37,609 bases of DNA. Origin: Psychrobacter sp. JCM 18901. Lineage in GTDB: Bacteria > Pseudomonadota > Gammaproteobacteria > Pseudomonadales > Moraxellaceae. Position numbers and translations under genes: made by a program. The stretch spans positions 1 to 37,609 of the forward strand of contig NZ_BAWH01000027.1 of the NCBI RefSeq assembly GCF_000586435.1, in the 5' to 3' direction. Shown in pieces: positions 30,734 through 37,609 of this stretch (position 1 is its first letter; each line of letters starts with the position of its first letter). Under the pieces are notes generated by a model. It made no database searches and had not been told where the DNA came from. It saw only the letters and a list, made by a program, of their open reading frames with translations.

Positions 30734-30767
30734 AAACTAACACGCTTTTTAGCCTGTTAGTTTTTTT
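30734..30767 (+). terminator. Terminator/attenuator-like hairpin between rpsH and rplF
   Basis: AAACTAACA (30734-30742) pairs with TGTTAGTTT (30755-30763), with an inner GCT/AGC pair, and seven T run from 30761 to 30767. This is the textbook form of an intrinsic terminator, placed in a 177-base gap inside an otherwise continuous ribosomal-protein cluster. Confidence 0.7.
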
Positions 30768-30807
30768 CGCTAATATAAAGAAGTTAAATTTTTTAAGGAA
30801 TATTCCT

Positions 30808-31341
30808 ATGTCTCGTGTGGCTAAAGCCCCAGTGACGCTGCCAAACGGCGTAAGCGTTACTTTGAACGATCGGCAGGTCGAAGTTAAAGGCAAGAACGGT
30901 TCTATGTCTTTACGCCTGCATGAATTGGTCGAGCTGAAACAGGAAGATGATGCTATCATTTTCTCACCTACAGTCGATTCAAAAGAAGCTATGATGCACA
31001 CTGGCACCATGCGCGCTCTTGTTAATAACTATGTTACTGGCGTAAACGAAGGCTTTGAAAGACGTCTTCAGTTAATTGGTGTTGGTTATCGCGCGCAAGT
31101 TACTGGTAACAAAGTAACCTTGAACGTTGGTTATTCTCATCCAGTAGAGTATACGTTACCTGAAGGTGTATCAGCTGAAACGCCAACGCAAACTGAAATT
31201 GTTTTGAAATCAAACAATAAACAGCAGCTTGGTCAAGCAGCCGCCAACATCCGTGGTTTCCGCCCACCTGAGCCTTACAAAGGTAAAGGTATTCGTTATA
31301 GTGACGAGCATGTGATTCGCAAAGAAGCTAAGAAAAAATAA
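30808..31341 (+). CDS. rplF: 50S ribosomal protein L6
   Basis: 177 residues, intact. It starts [19 protein letters not shown] and carries [21 protein letters not shown] and [16 protein letters not shown], the conserved C-terminal rRNA-binding motif. It begins 177 bases after rpsH and follows the hairpin above, with AAGGAATATTCCT before the ATG. Confidence 0.98.
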   Translation: MSRVAKAPVTLPNGVSVTLNDRQVEVKGKNGSMSLRLHELVELKQEDDAIIFSPTVDSKEAMMHTGTMRALVNNYVTGVNEGFERRLQLIGVGYRAQVTGNKVTLNVGYSHPVEYTLPEGVSAETPTQTEIVLKSNNKQQLGQAAANIRGFRPPEPYKGKGIRYSDEHVIRKEAKKK

Positions 31342-31352
31342 GGTGAGTTGAA

Positions 31353-31702
31353 ATGTTTGATAAAAAGCAGCTCGTCTGCGTCGAGCTAAGAAAACACGCG
31401 CACATATCCGTTTCTTAGGCGTTCATCGCTTAACGGTTAACCGCACGTCAAAACATATTTATGCCCAGATTATCTCTCCAAATGGTGGTGAAGTGATTGC
31501 TCAGGCATCTACCTTAGACAGCAGCTTGCGTTCAGGCGCGACTGGTAATGCTGATTCAGCAACGTCTGTAGGCCAAATGATCGCAGAACGCGCAAAAGCA
31601 GCTGGCATTACTAAAGTTGCCTTTGACCGTAGTGGTTTCAAATATCATGGTCGAGTTAAAGCTTTAGCAGAAGCTGCTCGCGAAAACGGATTGGAGTTTT
31701 AA
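31353..31702 (+). CDS. rplR: 50S ribosomal protein L18, frameshifted
   Basis: 5S rRNA-binding protein. It starts MFDKK; five A at 31362-31366 should be six, restoring [20 protein letters not shown] and 116 residues. The body [20 protein letters not shown] and [19 protein letters not shown] is normal. Like rplB, this is an A6-to-A5 loss. AAGGTGAG lies upstream of the ATG. Confidence 0.96.
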
Positions 31703-31704
31703 TC

Positions 31705-32220
31705 ATGGCTAGAAATGATAAAAATGATAAAAATGAACAGACTGACGGTCTAGTAGAACGCTTAGTTACCGTTGATCGCGTAGCGAAAGTTGTTAAAGGT
31801 GGTCGTATTTTCTCTTTCACTGCATTGACTGTAGTGGGCGATGGCAATGGTCGTGTAGGTTTTGGTCGCGGTAAAGCACGTGAAGTGCCAGCTGCTATCC
31901 AAAAAGCACTAGAAGCTGCCAAACGTAATATGATTACTGTTGAGCTAAATGATGCAACTTTGCATCATCCAATCAAAGCACGTCATGGTGCTAGTAAAGT
32001 CTACATGCAACCTGCATCTGAAGGTACTGGCGTAATCGCTGGTGGCGCAATGCGTGCTGTATTAGAAGTTGCTGGTGTCAAAGATGTTTTGACTAAATGT
32101 TATGGTTCTACCAATACTGCTAACGTTGTTCGCGCAACGTTTAACGGTTTACGTGATATGTCAACTCCAGAGAAGATGGCAGCTAAACGTGGTAAATCTG
32201 TAGACGAAATCTTGGGTTAA
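31705..32220 (+). CDS. rpsE: 30S ribosomal protein S5
   Basis: 171 residues, intact. The double-stranded RNA-binding domain includes [20 protein letters not shown] and [19 protein letters not shown]; the C-terminal domain has [20 protein letters not shown]. Spectinomycin resistance changes map to the N-terminal loop in this family. It starts two bases after rplR. Confidence 0.98.
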   Translation: MARNDKNDKNEQTDGLVERLVTVDRVAKVVKGGRIFSFTALTVVGDGNGRVGFGRGKAREVPAAIQKALEAAKRNMITVELNDATLHHPIKARHGASKVYMQPASEGTGVIAGGAMRAVLEVAGVKDVLTKCYGSTNTANVVRATFNGLRDMSTPEKMAAKRGKSVDEILG

Positions 32221-32240
32221 CTTAGACTAGGTGAGTTACG

Positions 32241-32420
32241 ATGAAAAAAATGAAAGTCACTCAATTTAAATCGGGTGCCCATCGCCTAAAGAGCCACAAA
32301 GCGAGCTTGAAAGGATTGGGTTTACGCCGTATTAATCATACTGTAGTAGTAGAAGATACTCCTTCGACTCGTGGTATGGTCAATCGCGTTAACTACATGG
32401 TAAAAGTGGAGGAAGCGTAA
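32241..32420 (+). CDS. rpmD: 50S ribosomal protein L30
   Basis: 59 residues, a short gene easily missed. It starts [20 protein letters not shown] and carries [19 protein letters not shown] and [14 protein letters not shown], all typical of L30. Its opening run of seven A is in frame as read. The stop shares a base with the rplO ATG (TAATG). GGTGAG lies upstream of the ATG. Confidence 0.95.
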   Translation: MKKMKVTQFKSGAHRLKSHKASLKGLGLRRINHTVVVEDTPSTRGMVNRVNYMVKVEEA

Positions 32421-32859
32421 TGGGTCTTAGATTAAATGAATTATCACCAGGTGTTGGCGCAAAGAAAACTGCTCAACGTCGTGGTCGTGGTATCGGTTCA
32501 GGTCTTGGTAAGACTGGTGGTCGTGGTGTAAAAGGTCAGAAATCTCGTTCAGGTTCTAGCATTCGCTCAGGATTTGAAGGTGGTCAGATGCCTCTATATC
32601 GTCGTCTACCAAAATTTGGTTTTACCAGTAAACTGGCTATGAAGACTGCTGAAGTACGTCTTTCTGAACTGAATAAAATTGAAGGCGATGTAGTTAGCTT
32701 GAAACACTTAAAGCTGCTAACCTTATCCGTCACGATATGAAACGTGCTCGTGTAATGCTATCAGGCGAAGTCACTAAAGCTTATACTTTCAAAGGTATTA
32801 AAGTGACTAAAGGTGCAAAGCAAGCTATCGAAGCTGCTGGTGGTAGCATCGAGGAGTAG
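32420..32859 (+). CDS. rplO: 50S ribosomal protein L15, frameshifted
   Basis: Late-assembly protein. It starts [20 protein letters not shown], with the glycine-rich [19 protein letters not shown] block and [16 protein letters not shown] is missing at 32701 (TTGGAA to TTGAA); adding it gives [20 protein letters not shown] and a 146-residue protein ending GGSIEE. The stop is TAG, which shows TAG is a working stop codon here. Confidence 0.95.
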
Positions 32860-32863
32860 TAAC

Positions 32864-34211
32864 GTGTCAAAACAATCAATGTCATCGGCTGGTATACCGC
32901 TTAATCCATTCGCATTTATACGTAAGTATGATGAGCTATGGACGCGTTTATTATTTTTAATCGGCGCATTGATTGTTTATCGTTTAGGGTCACATATTCC
33001 AGTTCCGGGTATTAACCCAGTTAATTTGGCTGATCTGTTTTCGCGCAACGAAAACACCATTCTGAGCATGTTCAATATGTTCTCAGGTGGTGCGCTAGAG
33101 CGTATGTCCATTATGGCACTTGGTATTATGCCATATATCTCAGCATCGATTATCGTACAGATGATGTCTGCAGTATTGCCATCGCTTGAAGCCCTCAAAA
33201 AAAGAAGGTGAAGCGGGACGACGTAAGCTAAACAAGTACACCCGTCAGGGAACGCTTGCTCTAGCCCTAGTACAGTCATTAGGAATGTGTGCCGGCTTAA
33301 TTAGCCAAAACCTTACTTTATCTACTGGTCTTACTTTTTATATTCCAGCTGTTACTTCTTTGGTAGCAGGCGCAATGTTCTTAATGTGGCTTGGTGAGCA
33401 GATTACAGAGCGCGGCGTAGGTAATGGTATTTCAATGCTCATTTTTGCGAGTATTGTGGCTGGTACGCCAGGTATGATTTCGCAGTCTATTGAACAGGTC
33501 AATCAAGGTCAGATGAACTTGATTGTGCTATTTATTTTTGTATTGCTAGGTATCGCGGTTACTGCGGGTATCGTTTATATTGAACGTGCTCAACGCCGTG
33601 TTCCTGTGAACTATGCACAAAAACAGCAACAAGGTCGCAAAATTTATGCTCAGCAGCAATCACATTTGCCGCTTAAGCTAAATATGGCAGGGGTTATCCC
33701 AGCTATTTTTGCCAGTTCTTTGTTATTGTTTCCTGCAAGTTTAGGGCAGTGGGTCGGTCAATCGACTGATCCTACCTTTGTACAGAAAATACTTCAAAAT
33801 ATGGCATTAGTGTTGTCTCCAGGACAGCCGCTATATTTAGTACTGTTTGGCGCAATGATTATCTTCTTCTGTTATTTTTATACGGCATTGGTATTTAGTC
33901 CGCGTGAAGTAGCAGAGAACCTTAAACGTAGTGGTGCGTATATCCCAGGTATTCGCCCAGGACAACAAACTCAGCGTTACCTCGATCATGTATTAAACCG
34001 ACTGACCTTTATTGGCGCGATGTATATGACGGTTATTTGTTTAATGCCAATGGTCGTCCAGTCATCGTTTGGTGTGCCGTTTCAACTCGGTGGTACGTCT
34101 TTACTGATTATGGTGGTTGTGGTAATGGACTTCATTTCGCAGATTCAAGCGCATTTGATGACCCATCAATATCATGATCAGACGTTAATTCAATCGCCCA
34201 CTCAACCTTAA
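32864..34211 (+). CDS. secY: Protein translocase channel SecY, frameshifted
   Basis: Ten-helix pore of the inner-membrane Sec translocon. The start is GTG 32864 ([18 protein letters not shown]) with GAGGAG upstream. Plug and first helix: [21 protein letters not shown]; conserved [16 protein letters not shown] follows. Seven A at 33197-33203 should be six ([19 protein letters not shown]), giving 448 residues. The C-terminal cytoplasmic loop [23 protein letters not shown] stretch appears as [17 protein letters not shown]. The break is probably a sequence error. Confidence 0.97.
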
Positions 34212-34242
34212 ATGAGCGGTACGATATTTCAAGGAGCATGCT

Positions 34243-34359
34243 ATGAAAGTTCAAGCATCAGTTAAAAAGATTTGTGGTAGCTGTAAAGTTGTGCGCCGTA
34301 AAGGCCGTGTACATATTATTTGTACAGCAGAACCTCGCCACAAGCAACGTCAAGGTTAA
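34243..34359 (+). CDS. rpmJ: 50S ribosomal protein L36
   Basis: 38 residues. [20 protein letters not shown], then [18 protein letters not shown], with the zinc ligands C-x2-C ... C-x4-H, so it is the zinc-binding (C+) form. AAGGAGC lies seven bases upstream of the ATG. It is the last gene before the alpha operon promoter. Confidence 0.97.
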   Translation: MKVQASVKKICGSCKVVRRKGRVHIICTAEPRHKQRQG

Positions 34360-34420
34360 TATTTAGTATTAGAAAACATCTAGTTTTCACTGCTAATTAA
34401 ATTAATACTTGAAAAATAAC

Positions 34421-34442
34421 GGCGGATGCGATATCATCCGCC
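34421..34442. repeat. 8-bp GC-rich hairpin after rpmJ
   Basis: GGCGGATG (34421-34428), a 6-base loop and CATCCGCC (34435-34442). On the plus strand it is followed by ACTTGCCG, not a T-run, so it is not a classical rightward terminator; on the minus strand it is followed by GTTATTTTTC. It could be a transcript-end stabiliser or a weak terminator of the spc cluster. Confidence 0.55.
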
Positions 34443-34444
34443 AC

Positions 34445-34474
34445 TTGCCGTGTTTATACAAAATCTTTTATAAT
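34445..34474 (+). promoter_or_regulatory. Promoter of the alpha operon (rpsM-rpsK-rpsD-rpoA-rplQ)
   Basis: TTGCCG (34445-34450), an 18-base spacer and a perfect TATAAT (34469-34474), starting 3 bases after the hairpin at 34421-34442. It leaves a leader of about 125 bases before rpsM. Confidence 0.65.
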
Positions 34475-34491
34475 AGAATCGATGAGCAGAC

Positions 34492-34521
34492 TTATAGTCA
34501 AAACATCGATAATGACTATAA
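34492..34521. promoter_or_regulatory. 9-bp inverted repeat in the alpha operon leader
   Basis: TTATAGTCA (34492-34500) and TGACTATAA (34513-34521), with a 12-base loop, within the leader where S4 would act as translational repressor. The same TATAGTC ends bound the MITE-like repeat at 18791-18900. Confidence 0.5.
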
Positions 34522-34606
34522 AAGCTCTAGTATTAACAGCAACAAATCTGAAGAGTAAAGCCTTATCGCTAGATAACGCTTATTTTTCTTTAATGGAGAG
34601 AAATCA

Positions 34607-34963
34607 ATGGCTCGTATTGCCGGCGTAAACATTCCGGATAATAAGCATGCTGTTATTTCACTAACTTACATCTTTGGTGTAGGTCGTACCACTGCTCAGA
34701 AAATCTTAGAAGCAGTTGGCATCGCCCCTACTACTAAAGTCAGTCAGTTAGATGATACACAGTTAGATGCTATCCGTGCACAAGTTGCAAACTACATGAC
34801 TGAAGGTGACCTTCGTCGTGAAGTTTCAATGAACATCAAGCGTTTAGTTGATCTTGGTTGTTACCGTGGCATCCGTCATCGTCGTAACCTACCAGTTAGA
34901 GGTCAGAACACCAAGAACAACGCTCGTACTCGTAAGGGTCCGACACGCCCTCTCAAAAGATAA
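34607..34963 (+). CDS. rpsM: 30S ribosomal protein S13
   Basis: 118 residues, intact. It starts [20 protein letters not shown] and has [15 protein letters not shown] and the C-terminal [20 protein letters not shown], which contacts tRNA and the 50S subunit. Ribosome site GGAGAG upstream. Start of the alpha operon. Confidence 0.98.
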   Translation: MARIAGVNIPDNKHAVISLTYIFGVGRTTAQKILEAVGIAPTTKVSQLDDTQLDAIRAQVANYMTEGDLRREVSMNIKRLVDLGCYRGIRHRRNLPVRGQNTKNNARTRKGPTRPLKR

Positions 34964-34983
34964 TTAACTTAGGAAGCTAAAAG

Positions 34984-35373
34984 ATGGCAAAAGACACTCG
35001 CAGTCGCAAAAAGGTGGCTCGTCGTTCAGTATCGGAGGGCATTGCCCATATCCATGCGTCTTTTAATAACACCATTGTTACGATTACCGATCGTCAAGGT
35101 AATGCATTGGCTTGGGCCACTTCAGGTGGACAAGGCTTCCGTGGTTCACGTAAATCTACACCATTTGCAGCTCAGGTTGCAGCTGAAGTCGCTGGTAAAG
35201 CGGCCCAAGAATATGGTGTTAAGAATATCGATGTTTTGGTCAAGGGACCAGGACCGGGTCGTGAGTCTGCGGTAAGAGCACTAGGTGCATTGGGTTATAA
35301 AGTTAACAGCATCTCTGATGTAACCCCAATCCCACACAATGGTTGCCGTGCGCCGAAAAAGCGCCGCGTCTAA
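34984..35373 (+). CDS. rpsK: 30S ribosomal protein S11
   Basis: 129 residues, intact. [36 protein letters not shown] and the end [19 protein letters not shown] are diagnostic. It lies on the 30S platform near the mRNA exit, with rpsM 20 bases upstream. Confidence 0.98.
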   Translation: MAKDTRSRKKVARRSVSEGIAHIHASFNNTIVTITDRQGNALAWATSGGQGFRGSRKSTPFAAQVAAEVAGKAAQEYGVKNIDVLVKGPGPGRESAVRALGALGYKVNSISDVTPIPHNGCRAPKKRRV

Positions 35374-35421
35374 TATTAAAGACGAAGCTTTTTATACTAA
35401 AAGCTTATAGGAGACATAACA

Positions 35422-36063
35422 ATGGCCCGCTATATTGGACCAAAACTGAAATTATCACGTCGTGAAGGTACGGATTTAGGCCTTAAGTCTGGCGTTAAAC
35501 CGTATGACGTAAAAACGAAGAAAGCTGGTCGTCCACCAGGTCAGCATGGCGTAAGCCGTAACAAGACCTCAGAATATGCTCTACAGTTGCGTGAAAAGCA
35601 AAAAGTTAAGCGTATTTATGGTGTACTAGAGCGTCAATTCGCGAACTACTATAAAGAAGCTGCTCGTAAGCGTGGCGCTACTGGTGAAAACTTGCTAGCA
35701 ATGCTTGAGAGCCGTCTAGATAACGTTGTATATCGCATGGGCTTTGGCTCAACTCGCGCAGAAGCACGTCAGCTAGTCAGTCATCGTACTGTTATGGTAA
35801 AAAAAGCTGGCCGTGATGAGTTTGTTCGTGTGAACATTCCTTCAATTCAGCTTCAAGATGGTGATGTCATCGCTATCCAAGAGAAATCTCGCGAACAACT
35901 ACGTATTAAAAACGCTATCGAATTAGCGACACAACGTGGTATTCCAGAATGGCTTGATGTTGACCACAGCAAACTACAAGGCACGTTTAAACATGCGCCT
36001 GATCGTATTGATCTACCTGCTGAAATCAACGAAAGCTTGATCGTTGAGCTATACTCTAAGTAA
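35422..36063 (+). CDS. rpsD: 30S ribosomal protein S4
   Basis: 213 residues, intact. It starts [19 protein letters not shown] and has the S4 RNA-binding motif [20 protein letters not shown] and SHRTVMVKK. The Lys codons at 35799-35805 span seven A that are correctly seven. S4 primes 30S assembly and represses the alpha operon in E. coli. AGGAG is upstream of the ATG. Confidence 0.98.
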   Translation: MARYIGPKLKLSRREGTDLGLKSGVKPYDVKTKKAGRPPGQHGVSRNKTSEYALQLREKQKVKRIYGVLERQFANYYKEAARKRGATGENLLAMLESRLDNVVYRMGFGSTRAEARQLVSHRTVMVKKAGRDEFVRVNIPSIQLQDGDVIAIQEKSREQLRIKNAIELATQRGIPEWLDVDHSKLQGTFKHAPDRIDLPAEINESLIVELYSK

Positions 36064-36143
36064 TGACGTAATGCTCAATGTTATGAAAATGGCATTGAGC
36101 AATTAACGTTAATTAAACCAGTTTAATAAATCGAGGTGACATC

Positions 36144-37151
36144 ATGATGCTAAATGCAACTGAGTTTCTAACGCCGAATGCCATTAATGTGGATACGGTT
36201 AACGAAACGATTGCGAAAGTCACGCTCGAACCGTTAGAACGCGGCTTTGGGCATACCCTAGGTAATGCTTTGCGTCGCATCTTGTTATCTTCATTACCTG
36301 GTGCTGCAGTCATTGAAGCTGAGATTGATGGTGTTGACCATGAATACTCAACGCTTGAAGGCCTGCAAGAAGACGTACTTGATTTGCTTTTGAACCTAAA
36401 AGGCTTAGCAATTACGCTTCATGACCAAAATGAAGTATTTTTGACCTTGGATAAACAAGGTCCAGGCACTATTACTGCTGCAGACATCGCGTTGCCGCAC
36501 AATGTTGACATCATCAATCCAGAATTGGTCTTGGGTACATTGAGCGATCGTGGTCATCTTAAGATGCGTTTGCGTGTAGTGATGGGTCGTGGATATGAGC
36601 CAGCAAACCAGCGCCGTGAAGATGGTGATACGAAAGCAATTGGACGCTTAAAGCTTGATGCAAGTTTTAGTCCTGTGCTTCGTGTTGCTTATCAGGTTGA
36701 GAACGCTCGTGTAGAGCAGCGTACTGATCTTGATCGTCTTATCATTGAGCTTGAAACTAATGGCACTATAGATCCAGAAGAAGCAATTCGTAAAGCAGCC
36801 ACTATTTTACAACAACAGATTTCTATCTTTGTTGACCTAGAAGCTGAAGAAGCGCCTGAGCCTGTGAAAGAGAAAGAAGAGGTTGATCCGGTGCTATTAC
36901 GCCCTGTGGACGATCTTGAACTAACGGTTCGCTCAGCCAACTGCTTGAAAGCTGAAAACATTTACTATATCGGTGATTTGGTACAGCGTTCAGAGACTGA
37001 ACTTCTAAAAACCCCAAATCTTGGTAAGAAATCATTGACAGAAATCAAGGACGTATTAGCGTCTAAAGATTTAGAGCTCGGTATGCGCCTAGATAACTGG
37101 CCACCAGCTGATTTACGTGTTGATGATCGCTTTTCTTATCGTAGCCGTTAA
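36144..37151 (+). CDS. rpoA: RNA polymerase alpha subunit
   Basis: 335 residues, intact. The N-terminal domain includes [20 protein letters not shown] and [12 protein letters not shown] for assembly with beta and beta'. The C-terminal domain ([20 protein letters not shown] ... [19 protein letters not shown]) binds promoter UP elements and activators, with an acidic linker [17 protein letters not shown] between. The start is ATG 36144 with GAGGTG five bases upstream; a second ATG follows directly. Confidence 0.98.
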   Translation: MMLNATEFLTPNAINVDTVNETIAKVTLEPLERGFGHTLGNALRRILLSSLPGAAVIEAEIDGVDHEYSTLEGLQEDVLDLLLNLKGLAITLHDQNEVFLTLDKQGPGTITAADIALPHNVDIINPELVLGTLSDRGHLKMRLRVVMGRGYEPANQRREDGDTKAIGRLKLDASFSPVLRVAYQVENARVEQRTDLDRLIIELETNGTIDPEEAIRKAATILQQQISIFVDLEAEEAPEPVKEKEEVDPVLLRPVDDLELTVRSANCLKAENIYYIGDLVQRSETELLKTPNLGKKSLTEIKDVLASKDLELGMRLDNWPPADLRVDDRFSYRSR

Positions 37152-37170
37152 ACTTTAAGGATTTTTGACT

Positions 37171-37530
37171 ATGCGCCATCGTAAGAGTGGAGTCAAGCTG
37201 GGTCGTACCGGCAGTCATCGTAAGGCAATGTTTCAGAACATGACTAACTCATTATTTGAGCATGAACTGATCAAAACAACTTTACCAAAAGCTAAAGAAC
37301 TACGTCGCGTTGCCGAGCCATTGATCACTATGGCTAAAGAAGACAGCGTTGCTAACCGTCGTTTAGCATTCAGCCGTATGCGTAGCAAAGCTATGGTAGG
37401 CAAATTATTTGGCACGTTAGGTCCTCGTTACCAGACGCGTCCAGGTGGTTATTTGCGTATCGTAAAATGCGGTTACCGTGATGGTGACAATGCGCCAATG
37501 GCTTATGTAGAATTGGTTGATCGTGACTAG
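37171..37530 (+). CDS. rplQ: 50S ribosomal protein L17
   Basis: 119 residues from ATG 37171 ([20 protein letters not shown]), where the family always starts; a TTG six bases upstream is ignored. It has [20 protein letters not shown] and [20 protein letters not shown]. The stop is TAG. Last gene of the alpha operon, 19 bases after rpoA, closed by the terminator below. Confidence 0.98.
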   Translation: MRHRKSGVKLGRTGSHRKAMFQNMTNSLFEHELIKTTLPKAKELRRVAEPLITMAKEDSVANRRLAFSRMRSKAMVGKLFGTLGPRYQTRPGGYLRIVKCGYRDGDNAPMAYVELVDRD

Positions 37531-37554
37531 TTTTATACCTAAGACATATTCCAT

Positions 37555-37586
37555 AAAAAAGCTCCAATTCAATTGGAGCTTTTTTT
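37555..37586. terminator. Bidirectional intrinsic terminator after rplQ
   Basis: Six A, then AGCTCCAATT, a minimal loop and AATTGGAGCT followed by seven T (37580-37586). The A-run and T-run make it work in both directions. It ends the alpha operon. Confidence 0.9.
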
Positions 37587-37609
37587 GTCTTAAATTTGAC
37601 TAAATATAC

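Overview
The window looks like chromosome from a Moraxellaceae gammaproteobacterium, most likely Psychrobacter or a close relative. This rests on the wording of the ribosomal, RpoA, GatCAB and RNase G proteins and on the uninterrupted S10-spc-alpha order. The genus is my inference from protein character; no search was run.

Layout. (1) 1-5127, minus strand: an overlapping type I restriction-modification operon, read right to left as hsdM copy 2, a PD-(D/E)XK nuclease-like gene, hsdM copy 1, and hsdS running off the left edge. No hsdR is in the window. (2) 5597-13224, minus strand: an integrative mobile element with a terminase-small-subunit-like gene, an XRE-type regulator, a replication module (DUF1376 protein, DnaC-like loader, DnaB-like helicase), an AlpA-like regulator, a hypothetical gene ending in an octanucleotide repeat, and a tyrosine integrase beside tRNA-Pro(GGG) at 13386-13462. 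The R-M operon may be its cargo; the far attachment site was not found. (3) 13577-16998, minus strand: gatC-gatA-gatB. (4) 17691-22942, plus strand: mreB, mreC, mreD, maf and rng. (5) 23417-37530, plus strand: the S10, spc and alpha ribosomal clusters, with secY, rpmJ, rpoA and rplQ, closed by a strong terminator.

The dominant signal is that about half of the genes, including single-copy essential ones, are broken by 1-base indels. At least 22 sites are a run of seven A/T where conserved protein sequence requires six. A smaller set are one-base losses (A6 to A5, or G/C dimers and trimers). Once each is undone, every affected gene has a length divisible by three and a normal family length. This is best explained as a homopolymer bias in the sequence consensus, so these genes are annotated as single CDSs with the frameshift sites noted. 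Two in-frame TAG codons, in hsdS and the AlpA-like gene, are substitutions and may be genuine inactivations. One ORF that looks intact (rplN) hides two opposing indels.

Functionally, the host part supplies translation (ribosomal proteins, GatCAB tRNA amidation), transcription (RpoA), secretion (SecY), cell shape (MreBCD), and RNA and nucleotide housekeeping (RNase G, Maf). The accessory part is a self-replicating integrative element with an unusual two-HsdM restriction locus next to it.
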